Assembly: GCF_009737085.1 (NCBI RefSeq)
Contig: NZ_WOVL01000029.1
Coordinates: forward strand, 1-64,000
DNA from: Paenibacillus sp. NEAU-GSW1
GTDB lineage: Bacteria; Bacillota; Bacilli; Paenibacillales; Paenibacillaceae
Direction: 5' to 3'
DNA length: 64,000 nucleotides
The notes below the pieces were generated by a model that was not told where the DNA came from, did no database searches, and worked only from the letters and a program-made list of their open reading frames with translations. Position 1 is the stretch's first letter. The number at the start of each line of letters is the position of its first letter. Made by a program: the position numbers and the translations under genes. Shown here one piece after another: positions 53,341 to 62,073 of this stretch.

Positions 53341-53603
53341 AAACGAGCGGAGTATTGCTCCTCACCCGTTTAAATTCTTCGCGTTTTATACTTTTATATA
53401 GTTCATTTGTGACTCTATAACTCTTCTCCAAACCATATAACCAACCATTTACATCGTCATGTAATACGTTTGACTGTATGGTTCATTTCCGATTATCATA
53501 TTCATATAAGAAGAACGCCTATCGCATTGCATAGAAATGACGAACAAAGTTAAACGGCAGTTTTTCATAACGAACGAGGAAAGCAGGTGAATGCATTGGG
53601 GAT

Positions 53604-54041
53604 ATGAATATGAAGAGATATCGAATCGGCGAATTGGCAAAGCTAGCAAATATCAGTCCTCGAACGATTGACTTTTACACCTCCATGGGACTCATCGAAC
53701 CGACGGAACGTTCCGCCAAAAATTATCGCTTATATAATGACGAAACATTGCAGCGTTTAGAACGTATAGAGCAATTGAAAAAGGAAAAATATACGCTTGA
53801 TGAAATAAAGAATGCTCTGGCCGCTTGGGAGAAGGTAACGAACGAGGAACAAGTATCTCAGAAGCTGATGAACTTGCAGCAGCATTTGAGCCAGTTGGAG
53901 CGCGATGTCAAAGAACTCGAGCCGGTTCTAAAGCAATTGAAGCCTCGCCAGGCAAACAAGCTGTACACTCGTTTAATGCCGCAAACGGCAGCATGTATTG
54001 AAGCCTTAATGCTGCTGATCAATAAGGGGAACTTTATGTAA
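53604..54041 (+). CDS. MerR-family transcriptional regulator
   Basis: A 145-residue protein with the N-terminal winged helix typical of MerR (YRIGELAKLANISPRTIDFY, about 6-25; LIEPTERSAKNYRLY in the wing) and a long coiled-coil dimerisation helix (about 80-115). It has no cysteines in a metal-binding pattern, so a metal effector is unlikely; its only Cys is in TAACIEALM near the C-terminus. It is followed by yugP after 57 bp in the same direction. Confidence 0.88.
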   Translation: MNMKRYRIGELAKLANISPRTIDFYTSMGLIEPTERSAKNYRLYNDETLQRLERIEQLKKEKYTLDEIKNALAAWEKVTNEEQVSQKLMNLQQHLSQLERDVKELEPVLKQLKPRQANKLYTRLMPQTAACIEALMLLINKGNFM

Positions 54042-54098
54042 GACGCATACCGGCAAGCAGAGAAACATACATCATGAAACGGAGAGTGATCGTTCACC

Positions 54099-54782
54099 AT
54101 GCTCTTTCATCCAATGTACTTCCTAATTTTAATCGCCTTCGCTATCTCTATCTGGGCTCAGTTCCGAGTAAAAGGGACATTTAACAAATGGGCCGTAGTA
54201 CCCGCTATGAGCTGCTTGACAGGCTACCAAGCAGCAAGACGGATGCTCGACAATAACGGCTTGCATGATGTTCCGATCGAACCGGTACGCGGACGGCTGA
54301 CAGACCACTACGACCCGATCCATCGCGTTGTAAGGCTTTCCGAGCCTGTCTACTATGAGAACTCAATTGCCGCGTTGTCCGTCGCTTGCCACGAGGTCGG
54401 TCACGCTATCCAACACAAAGAAAGCTACCCGATGCTCGTGCTGAGACACCGCATTTTCCCAATCGTTAACATCGCTTCCGGCATTGCGCCATTTCTGCTC
54501 ATCGGAGGCTTCCTGTTCAACGCACTTGGCTTGATCGGCCTTGGCATCATCTTCTTCTCTGTTGCAGTCGCATTCCAACTCATTACGCTGCCGGTTGAAT
54601 TTAACGCCAGCAACAGAGCGCGCGACATTATGGTCTCAGAAGGATTTATCGCCAACGACGAAGAGCGCGGCGTTGCCAAAGTGCTGAATGCGGCTGCGTT
54701 AACGTACGTAGCAGCAGCGCTTATCTCTCTACTGGAGCTTGTTAAGTATATTATGATCTTTACAAGCAATGATGACGACTAA
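54099..54782 (+). CDS. yugP: zinc metallopeptidase, YugP family
   Basis: A 227-residue membrane protease. The zinc motif HEVGH is at 98-102, flanked by ALSVACHEVGHAIQH, with further membrane segments at about 5-20, 120-141, 145-165 and 200-222. The third ligand is probably Glu in LPVEFNASNRA. The topology matches Bacillus YugP (PF04298). Substrate unknown. Operon with the MerR gene is likely; a strong terminator follows. Confidence 0.9.
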   Translation: MLFHPMYFLILIAFAISIWAQFRVKGTFNKWAVVPAMSCLTGYQAARRMLDNNGLHDVPIEPVRGRLTDHYDPIHRVVRLSEPVYYENSIAALSVACHEVGHAIQHKESYPMLVLRHRIFPIVNIASGIAPFLLIGGFLFNALGLIGLGIIFFSVAVAFQLITLPVEFNASNRARDIMVSEGFIANDEERGVAKVLNAAALTYVAAALISLLELVKYIMIFTSNDDD

Positions 54783-54800
54783 TATACAAGCAGGACGAAA

Positions 54801-54851
54801 ATAAAAGAAATGGCGGTACAGGATTCGATCCTGTACCGCCATTTCTTTTAT
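54801..54851 (+). terminator. bidirectional Rho-independent terminator
   Basis: A perfect inverted repeat of about 24 bp (ATAAAAGAAATGGCGGTACAG and its complement, plus GAT/ATC) around a three-base loop lies between convergent yugP and the LysR gene. Its right arm overlaps the last codons of the LysR gene. Confidence 0.92.
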
Positions 54852-55747
54852 TGTTTATGAAGATCGTTGAAATATCGAAGAAGAAAACCATGGAATACCT
54901 TCGCCACTAATGGCAGTTTTTCGCCGCTGCGATGTATGATGCCGATGTTTCGAGTAACAACAGGATTGTTGACACGGACCTTTGCAGGCTGCAACAAGCC
55001 GCTATGATGGAGCGCCATCTCCGGCAGCAAGCTAACGCCCATCCCTGCCGCAACGAGCCCGCGAATCGTCTCGGTCTCCTCGCCTTCAAAGCCGATTTTT
55101 GGCGTAAATCCAGCTTCCTGGCATGCCTCCCAGACAATCGGCCTTAAAGAGTACCCTTCGCTGAACATGACGAAAATATCATCCTTCAGTTGAAGCAGGT
55201 CGATGCTTTCCTCACCGGCAAGCGGATGGGCCGGCGGCAATATGGCATACAGTTCCTCTGTCAACAGCACCTCGCCGCACACATGCTCATGCTCGTCGGG
55301 AAATGGCGAAATGAACGCAAGGTCAATTTCACCCTTTATCATATCGCGTATTAGCGACGGATACATCCCTTGCTTGAATCTGAACTTAACGTTCGGATGC
55401 AGCTTGCGGAAAGAAGCAACGACTTGCGGTATAAGCGATACTCCCAAGCTGTGCGGGAAGCCGAGCCGAATCTCCCCTTTCTCCGGGTCAAGAAATTCGT
55501 GGATTTCAACGACAGCACGCTCCAAATCTCCAAGAATAACTTCCGCCCGTTTCAAAAAAAGCTGTCCAACCGGGGTCAATTGCAAATTGCGTCCTTTCTG
55601 CAGAAACAGCTTTACCCCAAGCTCCTCCTCCAGCTGATGAATTTGCCGGCTAACCGCCGACTGTGCGACATGCAGCTCCTCAGCCGCTTGCGTCACATGT
55701 TCCTTTTTCGCTACTTTGACAAAGTAGTAAAGCTGACGAAGTTCCAT
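54848..55747 (-). CDS. LysR-family regulator, GltC-like
   Basis: A 299-residue LysR protein. The helix-turn-helix is AAEELHVAQSAVSRQIHQLE and the linker helix follows. It resembles Bacillus GltC, which activates glutamate synthase genes, over the full length, with shared blocks such as REHV-type KKEHVTQAA, GEIRLGFPHSLGVSLIPQV, GLVAAGMGVSLLPE and FLDPEKG. No gltAB is adjacent, so orthology is not certain. It may be cotranscribed with nothing; its own promoter region overlaps the terminator at 55780. Confidence 0.88.
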   Translation of the reverse strand: MELRQLYYFVKVAKKEHVTQAAEELHVAQSAVSRQIHQLEEELGVKLFLQKGRNLQLTPVGQLFLKRAEVILGDLERAVVEIHEFLDPEKGEIRLGFPHSLGVSLIPQVVASFRKLHPNVKFRFKQGMYPSLIRDMIKGEIDLAFISPFPDEHEHVCGEVLLTEELYAILPPAHPLAGEESIDLLQLKDDIFVMFSEGYSLRPIVWEACQEAGFTPKIGFEGEETETIRGLVAAGMGVSLLPEMALHHSGLLQPAKVRVNNPVVTRNIGIIHRSGEKLPLVAKVFHGFLLRYFNDLHKQ

Positions 55748-55779
55748 AGTTTCTCCAATCTCTCCATCTCTAGTTCAAG

Positions 55780-55818
55780 TTCAAAAAGTCCGGTTTTCAG
55801 CACAGCGGACTTTTTGAA
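55780..55818 (-). terminator. Rho-independent terminator after the rhomboid gene
   Basis: TTCAAAAAGTCCG and CGGACTTTTTGAA form a 13-bp stem around a 13-base loop, with the right arm containing a T5 tract. It lies 18 bp past the rhomboid stop. Confidence 0.85.
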
Positions 55819-55835
55819 TTACCAAGTTCAACACG

Positions 55836-56477
55836 TTAATTGATTCGGTTTCTTCGAACCATGGCGCGATCAAAACTGCTGTATAGCAGAAATCCTGCCA
55901 GCAATCCTCCGACATGACCCCATAGGCTGATCGCAGGTGTAATAATCGAATAGATCAAGCCCACCCCTAAAATCAAATAAACCGTTTTTCGCGAGCCTTC
56001 ATCGAGCCAGCGCTTGCGGAAAAGCGCGATATAGAGAAATGCGCCGTAAACGCCATAAATCGCACCAGAGGCGCCGACTGTATGAATGCCTGGTTCATTT
56101 AGCAGCAAAGCCATCAAAGCGCCCACAACGTTCGACAGGACGCCGCAGAGCAAATAGAACGCCAAGTACTTTACATGGCGAAGCAGCCGTTCCAGTGGCG
56201 GAGCGAATACGAGCAGCGCAAACATATTATATAGCAAGTGCATGATATCCGAGTGCATAAAAATCGAAGTAATGTAGCGCCAAGGCTGCTCTAGTCCGAA
56301 TGTATCCACGCCAACAATGGTATAGAACGATCCAAACCGTAACAGTTTTTCTCCATCGCTTGTGCCGCCGTTCAAAGCAACAACAATAAAATATACGATA
56401 TTCAAAGCGATAAGTGTCGCTGTAACGGGGTATGCCCTCAAATAGCCGCGGAAGCTTTCATATCTCATAAAAATCAT
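55836..56477 (-). CDS. rhomboid-family intramembrane serine protease
   Basis: A 213-residue protein with six membrane helices. The catalytic serine is Ser137 in VGASGAIYG and the histidine is His188 in SLWGHVGG; HSDIMHLLYNMF carries the conserved His-Asn region of helix 2. Rhomboids cleave transmembrane segments of other membrane proteins. Starts: ATG of MIFMRYES (56477) or a GTG four codons upstream that overlaps AGAGAGG. It is divergent from tpx. Confidence 0.9.
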   Translation of the reverse strand: MIFMRYESFRGYLRAYPVTATLIALNIVYFIVVALNGGTSDGEKLLRFGSFYTIVGVDTFGLEQPWRYITSIFMHSDIMHLLYNMFALLVFAPPLERLLRHVKYLAFYLLCGVLSNVVGALMALLLNEPGIHTVGASGAIYGVYGAFLYIALFRKRWLDEGSRKTVYLILGVGLIYSIITPAISLWGHVGGLLAGFLLYSSFDRAMVRRNRIN

Positions 56478-56500
56478 TGCGGAATTCACCTCTCTTTAAT

Positions 56501-56530
56501 TGGACAATGCCGTTTCATTACGATTATAAT
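56501..56530 (+). promoter_or_regulatory. probable sigma-A promoter of tpx
   Basis: TGGACA (56501-56506, five of six consensus bases) and TATAAT (56525-56530) are separated by 18 bp. The start codon of tpx is 42 bp downstream. Confidence 0.6.
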
Positions 56531-56572
56531 AAATTTGGTATTGACCATACAAATCAAGGAGGAAATAATGAC

Positions 56573-57070
56573 ATGGCTACATTTAAAGGCAACCCCATTA
56601 CACTGGTTGGTCCTACACTGAATAAAGGAGATCAGGCTCCTGACTTCGTCATCAACAAATCGCTCGTCGAGGAAGTATCCTTGAAGGACTTTGCAGGAAA
56701 AGTGAAACTGATCAGCGTCGTACCGTCGATCGACACTGGCGTTTGCGACGCGCAAACACGCCGTTTCAATGAAGAAGCCGCCAATCTTGGCGACAACGTT
56801 ATTATCCTTACGGTTAGCGTAGACACGCCTTTCGCTCAATCCCGCTGGTGCGGCGCAGCAGGCGTAGAAAAAGTCGTTATGCTGTCCGACTTTAAAAACC
56901 ACAGCTTCGGCGAAGCTTACGGCGTATACATAAAGGAGTTTGGCCTTGATATGCGCTCGATCTTCGTTATCGACGCCAATGACACGATCCAATACGTGGA
57001 ATATCTTGGCGAGATGACAGAGCATCCAAATTACGAAGCTGCAATCAACGCCGTTAAAGCGCTCGTATAA
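56573..57070 (+). CDS. tpx: thiol peroxidase (2-Cys peroxiredoxin)
   Basis: A 165-residue Tpx starting at MATFKGNPITL, preceded by CAAGGAGGAAATAATGAC. The peroxidatic cysteine is Cys58 in SIDTGVCDAQTRRF and the resolving cysteine is Cys93 in SRWCGAAG, both at the usual Tpx positions. The enzyme reduces hydrogen peroxide and alkyl peroxides with thioredoxin. It has its own promoter and terminator and is divergent from the rhomboid gene. Confidence 0.95.
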   Translation: MATFKGNPITLVGPTLNKGDQAPDFVINKSLVEEVSLKDFAGKVKLISVVPSIDTGVCDAQTRRFNEEAANLGDNVIILTVSVDTPFAQSRWCGAAGVEKVVMLSDFKNHSFGEAYGVYIKEFGLDMRSIFVIDANDTIQYVEYLGEMTEHPNYEAAINAVKALV

Positions 57071-57109
57071 TTCAATCAAGCACACCTATAAACGGTTAAT
57101 TGCACAAAC

Positions 57110-57141
57110 AAAGCGAGTGAAGGTATACCTTCCTCGCTTTT
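57110..57141 (+). terminator. Rho-independent terminator after tpx
   Basis: AAAGCGAG and CTCGCTTT enclose the palindrome GAAGGTATACCTTC, giving a stem with one bulged base, followed by TTATTG. It may also serve the DUF1499 gene on the other strand. Confidence 0.8.
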
Positions 57142-57150
57142 TATTGTGTA

Positions 57151-57549
57151 TTATTTGCTTCCGCCGCTAATTTTGAACGCGGCAAGCTTCTTATCAAGCG
57201 TCCGATAAATATCGAGAATAACTCGATAGTTGGAGCCCAAATCACCCATCGAGCCGCGGGAAGCCGAATAAATATCGACAGCGGAGCTCACAGGATTGAC
57301 GCTGATAACGGATACGGTAATATCCATCGTTCTGCCGAGAGCTGTTTTCTTCTCGACCACAATTTCTCCGACCGATTGTACCTCGTGAAGCACTTTATAG
57401 CCCTGCATTTTCTTCAGTGTGGATACAACTTCTTCCCAAGCCTTCTCTTTCGACAGCTTGTAGAAGTGCGACTTAAGCAAAGGATCCTTGGCTTTATCGC
57501 CCGTTGACTCTTGACTGCGCAGCAGCCCGATGACGGTCCGCTTCAACAA
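57151..57549 (-). CDS. DUF1499-like protein
   Basis: A 132-residue cytosolic protein. The C-terminal block SAVDIYSASRGSMGDLGSNY with a following YRTLDKKL is the pattern of DUF1499 proteins, whose function is unknown. The remainder has LKSHFYKLSKEKAWEEVVST and VGEIVVEKKTALGRTMDI. No signal peptide or membrane segment. The 6S RNA gene is located directly upstream in the same direction, so its promoter may lie between the two or be shared. Confidence 0.65.
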   Translation of the reverse strand: MLKRTVIGLLRSQESTGDKAKDPLLKSHFYKLSKEKAWEEVVSTLKKMQGYKVLHEVQSVGEIVVEKKTALGRTMDITVSVISVNPVSSAVDIYSASRGSMGDLGSNYRVILDIYRTLDKKLAAFKISGGSK

Positions 57550-57616
57550 CTGCGATCTCCCCCTCCAACAACTTATGTATAAAAATATATAATATCAAAG
57601 GATATGGATAAACAGA

Positions 57617-57799
57617 AAAAAACCCGCCTATGCCGTCCGACTTACATGTTTCTGAACCCGCTCTCGCAGGTGGGTGTCCGCAGAAACGGTTTTGAGATCC
57701 CTTTTCGAGGGCATGTCAGCCGCGTTTCAATTTAGGAATCCCTTGAAACAGCCATTGGTTCAAAACAACGAAAAGCCGAAACGAACATCGCAGGATGTA
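57617..57799 (-). ncRNA. ssrS: 6S RNA
   Basis: The minus strand from about 57799 to 57617 carries features of Firmicute 6S RNA: a 5' end with CCTGCGATGTTCG, a central open region, the hairpin CACCCACCTGCGAGAGCGGG, and a 3' end CGGACGGCATAGGCGGG running into seven T. Its length of about 183 nt is right for 6S. A strong sigma-A promoter sits at the expected distance. 6S RNA binds the housekeeping RNA polymerase and mimics an open promoter, lowering transcription in stationary phase. No protein gene fits this stretch. I rely on recalled 6S sequence features, not on an alignment. Confidence 0.7.
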
Positions 57800-57805
57800 C
57801 TGTTT

Positions 57806-57834
57806 ATTATAGACGTATCGGCCGCAAATGTAAA
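57806..57834 (-). promoter_or_regulatory. sigma-A promoter of the 6S RNA gene
   Basis: On the minus strand TTTACA (57834-57829) is followed after exactly 17 bp by TATAAT (57811-57806). A start about seven bases further would give the 5' end of the 6S RNA. It begins only 13 bp beyond the DUF624 stop codon. Confidence 0.75.
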
Positions 57835-57847
57835 CTTTGAGCGATTT

Positions 57848-58630
57848 CTATTTATTGGTCGGGTTCGATTCCTCGTCCGTCAGCGCTGCAAACTCATTCT
57901 CTTCTTCTTCCGCGCGCTTCGCTTTCTCAGCTTGCTCCTGTAGCTTCTGATAAATCAAATAGAAGTTCCAGAACGACAAGTACGCAATAATGCTGCCCAT
58001 GAAAAACGGAATGAGAAAGGTGAAGCGCGTGCTCATATAAAACACAAGAGCAGCCATGATCGCCGTCGAAAAACTGCGAATCGGCCTGCCGATTGTAATC
58101 AGTACCGCATTCTTCAACAATTGAAACGTTTTCATATGATAGTGAGCGAGCATCGAAAAGAAGTTAAACAACGAGACGATAAGCAAAATCATCAGCGCGA
58201 TAAAAATATACGAAACTAAGTTAAGCTGTTTCTGATATACATAAAAATCGACGATCATTATGCCGATCAGCAGTGTGTAAACAATTCCGCCGATCATAGC
58301 TTGTAGATAGTTTTCCTTATACGTGCGGAAAAACGTCTTGAAGAGCGGAACATCCGTCTCGCCCATTACCCATTTACGCGCTACGGAAAACATCGCCGCT
58401 GTTGCCGGGAACAATGTGAAGGGCGCCACGATTGCCATCAGTATAAACGCAGAACTCAATTGATCCGTAATATCTTTATCCGCAACTTGCGCAGGGGTAA
58501 CCATTAAACCGCCCCAAGCAACGATAATAAAAGGAATCGAGCATATAATCCAAAGCACGTTAATGACTGACAAACGCATGATCCACTCGGAAATACGGTA
58601 AAACCCGCCCATTAGGCCTCTCGGTTCCAT
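57848..58630 (-). CDS. DUF624 family membrane protein
   Basis: A 260-residue protein starting at MEPRGLMGGFYR, eight bases after GGAGG. It has five or six membrane segments (about 20-45, 60-85, 108-130, 142-162, 190-225) and a charged C-terminal tail (QAEKAKRAEEEENEF). The N-terminal GGFYRISEWIMRLSVINVLW is typical of DUF624 (YesV-like) proteins, often found near sugar ABC transporters; none is here. Role unknown. Confidence 0.8.
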   Translation of the reverse strand: MEPRGLMGGFYRISEWIMRLSVINVLWIICSIPFIIVAWGGLMVTPAQVADKDITDQLSSAFILMAIVAPFTLFPATAAMFSVARKWVMGETDVPLFKTFFRTYKENYLQAMIGGIVYTLLIGIMIVDFYVYQKQLNLVSYIFIALMILLIVSLFNFFSMLAHYHMKTFQLLKNAVLITIGRPIRSFSTAIMAALVFYMSTRFTFLIPFFMGSIIAYLSFWNFYLIYQKLQEQAEKAKRAEEEENEFAALTDEESNPTNK

Positions 58631-58700
58631 TTCATCTGCCTCCACAAATTGTAGAATGACTTGCAAATGCCTATTTCAATTTCCGTAGGCTATTGTCTAA

Positions 58701-58727
58701 ACGGCTTTGACCCAGCTGCATACGATA
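58701..58727 (+). promoter_or_regulatory. candidate sigma-K type promoter of the YjcZ-family gene
   Basis: AC (58701-58702) and CATACGATA (58719-58727) are separated by 16 bp, matching the sigma-K pattern AC-N16/17-CATANNNTA. It lies 43 bp before the start codon of a sporulation peptide gene, which fits mother-cell expression. The -35 is only two bases, so the match is suggestive. Confidence 0.4.
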
Positions 58728-58770
58728 TACAGTGATCACTTCATATATCGATTATAAAGGAGGTTGCCTC

Positions 58771-58866
58771 ATGAGCAATGCAGGTTACGGCGGTTGGACC
58801 TCTGCTGGAGTCATTCTCGTTCTGTTCATTCTTCTTGTCATTATTTCAAAATCGGTTCTTTTCTAA
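58771..58866 (+). CDS. YjcZ-family sporulation peptide
   Basis: A 31-residue peptide, MSNAGYGGWTSAGVILVLF followed by ILLVIISKSVLF, with AAAGGAGGTTGCCTC before the ATG. The Gly/Tyr-rich start and single membrane helix are diagnostic of the YjcZ/SscA family, small spore-coat-associated proteins of Bacillales. The gene is too short for most ORF callers. It is followed by its own terminator. Confidence 0.85.
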   Translation: MSNAGYGGWTSAGVILVLFILLVIISKSVLF

Positions 58867-58872
58867 ATTTAG

Positions 58873-58926
58873 AAAAAACCAGGAAAGTCAGGATGCCCGC
58901 AAGGCATGACGGACTTCCCTGGTTTT
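58873..58926 (+). terminator. bidirectional Rho-independent terminator
   Basis: AAAAACCAGG-AAGTC and GACTT-CCTGGTTTTT are complementary with small bulges around the inner GCCCGCAAGGC hairpin. It separates the YjcZ-family gene from the convergent cshA. Confidence 0.85.
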
Positions 58927-58942
58927 TATTGCAAGGCCTGTC

Positions 58943-60538
58943 TTAGTTATTTACATAATCTTCAGAGGAGCTTTTCGGACGACGCGACTCACCGCTGTTG
59001 CTGCGGCCTTCGCCGCGGCCTCTTCCGCCGCCGTCACGGCTGCCGTAGTTGCTGCCGCTGCCGCCGCGGTATCCGCCCCCGCCATTGCTTGAGCGACGAT
59101 CATCACGACCGCGGTATCCGCCGCCGCCGTTCGATCCGCCGCGATTGCCGCCGCCAAACGAACCGCTGCCGGAATAACGGCGTCCGTTCGAACGAATGTC
59201 CGGCTTGCGTTTTTTAGCGCGAAGCGGCTCTTCCGGAGTCAACTCAACGTTAACATCCTTTTTCTCGCCAGTAAGCAGTTTGATAGCAGCAGCCAGCAAG
59301 TGAACCGAATCGTATTGATCCAGCAATTGGATCGCAATGCCTTTATATTCGTTGAACTCATCGTTATTCACGATTTCGAGAATGCGTTCTGCCGTTACGC
59401 GCTGTTTGCCTTCGATCGCTTCTGCGAGGCTTGGCAATGGCTTGCGGCTAATTTTTTGACGTGTAACCTTCTCGATAAAGTGCAGATGATCGATTTCACG
59501 CGGCGTTACGAACGACCAAGCTGTACCCTCTTTGCCTGCGCGGCCAGTACGGCCGATACGGTGAACATAGCTCTCCGGATCTTGCGGCAAGTCGAAGTTG
59601 ATAACATGCGTTACGCCGGAAACGTCCAGACCGCGTGCAGCAACGTCAGTTGCTACCAGCACGTCGATGCTGCCTTCGCGGAATTTGCGCATCACGTTGT
59701 CACGCTGGTTCTGCGACAAGTCGCCATGCAAGCCGTCTGCGGAATAGCCGCGCTTTTGCAGCCCTTCGCTCAGTTCGTCTACGCGGCGTTTCGTACGACC
59801 GAAAATAATAGCGAGCTCTGGCGATTCCATATCAAGCAAGCGGCTAAGCGCTTCGAACTTCTGGCGCTCATGCACTTCAATATAAGCTTGATCAATGGAT
59901 GGAGCCGTTACTTGTTTCGGAATGACCGATACATGCTCCGGATTTTTCAGAAATTGCTGAGCCAGCTTTTGAATGTTTGGAGGCATAGTTGCGGAGAACA
60001 GCATCGTTTGACGCTCTTCCGGCACTTGCTTCAGAATCGATTGAATATCCTCCATGAAGCCCATGTCGAGCATTTCGTCCGCCTCGTCGAGAACGACCGT
60101 TCTTACATCTTCAAGACGGATCGTTTTACGATTGATATGGTCGAGCAAACGACCTGGCGTACCAATAATAATTTGCGGCTTTTTCTTCAAAGCGCGAATT
60201 TGACGACCGATCTCTTGACCGCCGTAAATCGGCAATGAACGAAGGCCTTTGTATCGAGTCAACTTCCCGATTTCCTCAGCTACCTGAATAGCGAGTTCAC
60301 GGGTTGGCGTCATTACCAATGCGACGATGCGCTCTTCGCTGGCTGGAATTTTGTTAATAAGCGGAATACCGAATGCCGCTGTTTTACCCGTACCAGTCTG
60401 CGCTTGCCCAATCATATCGCTGCCTGTCATTGCAATCGGAATGGACTTGTCTTGGATCGGAGTTGATTCCTCAAACCCAAGCTCCGTAATTGCCTGCAAC
60501 ACTTTCGGTTCCAGGCCAAATTCAGCAAATGTTTTCAA
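58943..60538 (-). CDS. cshA: DEAD-box ATP-dependent RNA helicase
   Basis: A 531-residue helicase with the two RecA-like domains of the CshA group: TPIQ motif (26-29), [23 protein letters not shown], then ARGLDV and HRIGRTGR. The C-terminal tail (about 440-531) is rich in Gly, Arg and Ser with several RGG-like boxes and binds RNA. CshA unwinds structured RNA in cold adaptation and takes part in the degradosome and ribosome assembly. It is convergent with the YjcZ-family gene. Confidence 0.93.
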   Translation of the reverse strand: MKTFAEFGLEPKVLQAITELGFEESTPIQDKSIPIAMTGSDMIGQAQTGTGKTAAFGIPLINKIPASEERIVALVMTPTRELAIQVAEEIGKLTRYKGLRSLPIYGGQEIGRQIRALKKKPQIIIGTPGRLLDHINRKTIRLEDVRTVVLDEADEMLDMGFMEDIQSILKQVPEERQTMLFSATMPPNIQKLAQQFLKNPEHVSVIPKQVTAPSIDQAYIEVHERQKFEALSRLLDMESPELAIIFGRTKRRVDELSEGLQKRGYSADGLHGDLSQNQRDNVMRKFREGSIDVLVATDVAARGLDVSGVTHVINFDLPQDPESYVHRIGRTGRAGKEGTAWSFVTPREIDHLHFIEKVTRQKISRKPLPSLAEAIEGKQRVTAERILEIVNNDEFNEYKGIAIQLLDQYDSVHLLAAAIKLLTGEKKDVNVELTPEEPLRAKKRKPDIRSNGRRYSGSGSFGGGNRGGSNGGGGYRGRDDRRSSNGGGGYRGGSGSNYGSRDGGGRGRGEGRSNSGESRRPKSSSEDYVNN

Positions 60539-60697
60539 ACTTTCTCATACTCCTTTTTATCTGCAGCCTACTTAAAAATATCTGAATCATTATAGCATAA
60601 ATGTACTTACGAATACCAGCAAAGAGAAAAAAGGCATAATAAGTTAGCCCATTAGTCCTTAAAAAGAAGCGTCATAATTCAATCCAGGAGCCGATGA

Positions 60698-61540
60698 ATG
60701 ATGAAAAAAGCGATTACAACGAATACATTATCCGCTGCAGCGATGATCGCCGGATCATTCTTTATCGCGGCCGGATTTAATTTATTTCTTATTCCCCACC
60801 AATTGCTGAGCGGAGGCCTATCCGGTGTAGCCATGATGATCGGCTATGTAACAGGCGGCAATATCGGCTGGCTGTTTCTGCTGCTTAACATTCCGGTTCT
60901 GATCTGGGGCTGGTTTGCCGTCGGGCACCGCTTCATTGTTTGGAGCTTGCTTTCCGTCATTGTCTCAACCTTGTTTTTACAGCTCATTCCACAGTACGCG
61001 ATTGCAAAAGATCTCGTGCTTGGCTCTGTCTTTGGCGGCATCATCGTCGGTTTCGGCACCGGACTCACGCTCAGGTACGGAGGCTCCTCCGGCGGCTTCG
61101 ACATCATTGCCTCGATCGTAACGCGCCACCGGGATTTGCCCATCGGCATGATTATTTTTGTATTGAATGGACTTGTAATCGCAGTGCTGATCCTTTTTAA
61201 ACGCGATTGGAATCTTGCCCTCTATTCGCTGGTGGCGATCTATTCTGCAGGCAAGCTCGTTGACGTTATCCACGTGCGCCATATTAAGTTTACGGCTTTT
61301 ATCGTCACGACGAAAACAAAAGAAATATGCGATAAACTGCTGGCGCATCCAAGAGGAATTACGATTATGAAAACGCGGGGCGCTTACTCCGATGCGGAAA
61401 GGGATATGCTCATGACGGTCCGGACACGCTATGAATTAGACGAACTTCGAAAAACGATCATAACGATCGACCCAAAAGCATTTGTCAATATTGTCGAAAC
61501 AGTCGGTGTCATTGGCGATTTTTCAAAGCATAAAAGTTAA
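60698..61540 (+). CDS. YitT-family membrane protein (DUF161 and DUF2179)
   Basis: A 280-residue protein. The N-terminal 180 residues have five membrane helices with the family motif FNLFLIPHQLLSGGLSGVAM and YGGSSGGFDIIASI; the last 95 residues form the cytoplasmic DUF2179 domain (ITIMKTRGAYSDAERDML, IDPKAFVNIVET). YitT proteins are numerous in Bacillales and of unknown transport role. The start ATG at 60698 is directly followed by a second ATG; CAGGAGCCGATGA precedes both. Confidence 0.9.
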   Translation: MMKKAITTNTLSAAAMIAGSFFIAAGFNLFLIPHQLLSGGLSGVAMMIGYVTGGNIGWLFLLLNIPVLIWGWFAVGHRFIVWSLLSVIVSTLFLQLIPQYAIAKDLVLGSVFGGIIVGFGTGLTLRYGGSSGGFDIIASIVTRHRDLPIGMIIFVLNGLVIAVLILFKRDWNLALYSLVAIYSAGKLVDVIHVRHIKFTAFIVTTKTKEICDKLLAHPRGITIMKTRGAYSDAERDMLMTVRTRYELDELRKTIITIDPKAFVNIVETVGVIGDFSKHKS

Positions 61541-61609
61541 TTGCATCAGGGATTTTTTATGGACGAATATGGAATCATATACATATCCCTATGTTTTTAA
61601 TTTTGATCC

Positions 61610-61618
61610 TGTTATAAT
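61610..61618 (+). promoter_or_regulatory. extended -10 promoter upstream of a small gene
   Basis: TGTTATAAT contains TG-N-TATAAT, the extended -10 form that works without a good -35 element. It lies 74 bp upstream of the GTG at 61692. Confidence 0.45.
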
Positions 61619-61691
61619 ATGGCTATCCCGTTCGTTTAAGTTTCTTGCCATATGATTTGCCCTTAACCAACCATGAAAGGGTGATGCTCAG

Positions 61692-61886
61692 GTGGATATG
61701 GAAACCGTCACATTGTCGCAGATTGTGGAGAAGCTTGTGCCAGAGCTCAGTTCCTTCCTTACAAAGCGCGAACTGGCGATGAACATCGTATTGCGGGACG
61801 GACTGGCTGTACTCGAACCGTCGGATGCGATGGAGATTGTGCAACATAGCATTTGCGAACAACAAAGAGAAGCTTTGCTTCAATGA
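61692..61886 (+). CDS. small protein of unknown function
   Basis: A 64-residue protein with GTG start at 61692; AAAGGGTGAT six bases upstream is a near-perfect anti-16S match. The sequence (SQIVEKLVPELSSFLTKRE, LAMNIVLRDGLAVLEPSDA) is soluble, acidic and helical. I do not recognise the family. An extended -10 promoter and a terminator bracket it, so it is a stand-alone transcript. Confidence 0.65.
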   Translation: MDMETVTLSQIVEKLVPELSSFLTKRELAMNIVLRDGLAVLEPSDAMEIVQHSICEQQREALLQ

Positions 61887-61916
61887 CCTTACGGGGCCTG
61901 CAACACAATTCGAACG

Positions 61917-61943
61917 AAGCCTGCTGACATGATCAGCAGGCTT
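61917..61943 (+). terminator. Rho-independent terminator after the small gene
   Basis: AAGCCTGCTGA and TCAGCAGGCTT form an 11-bp stem with a five-base loop followed by TTTT. Confidence 0.92.
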
Positions 61944-62073
61944 TTTTGTGCATGCATGATCGGACTAGAAACAATTGGCGAGCTAAAATTCATCCGTTTC
62001 GAAAAAAATAAGTGCCACACCCACTGGTTCTGCTTTATAATTTGGGAAGAATAGCATGCGGGGAGAGAGCAAA

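Noticed and set aside
57601..57800. Riboswitch controlling the DUF1499 gene
   Set aside because: Its own sigma-A promoter, size, 5' and 3' signature sequences fit a stand-alone 6S RNA better than a cis-acting leader.
59300..60238. Long plus-strand frame of 312 codons
   Set aside because: It is antisense to cshA, whose helicase motifs are complete, and shows no family features or RBS.
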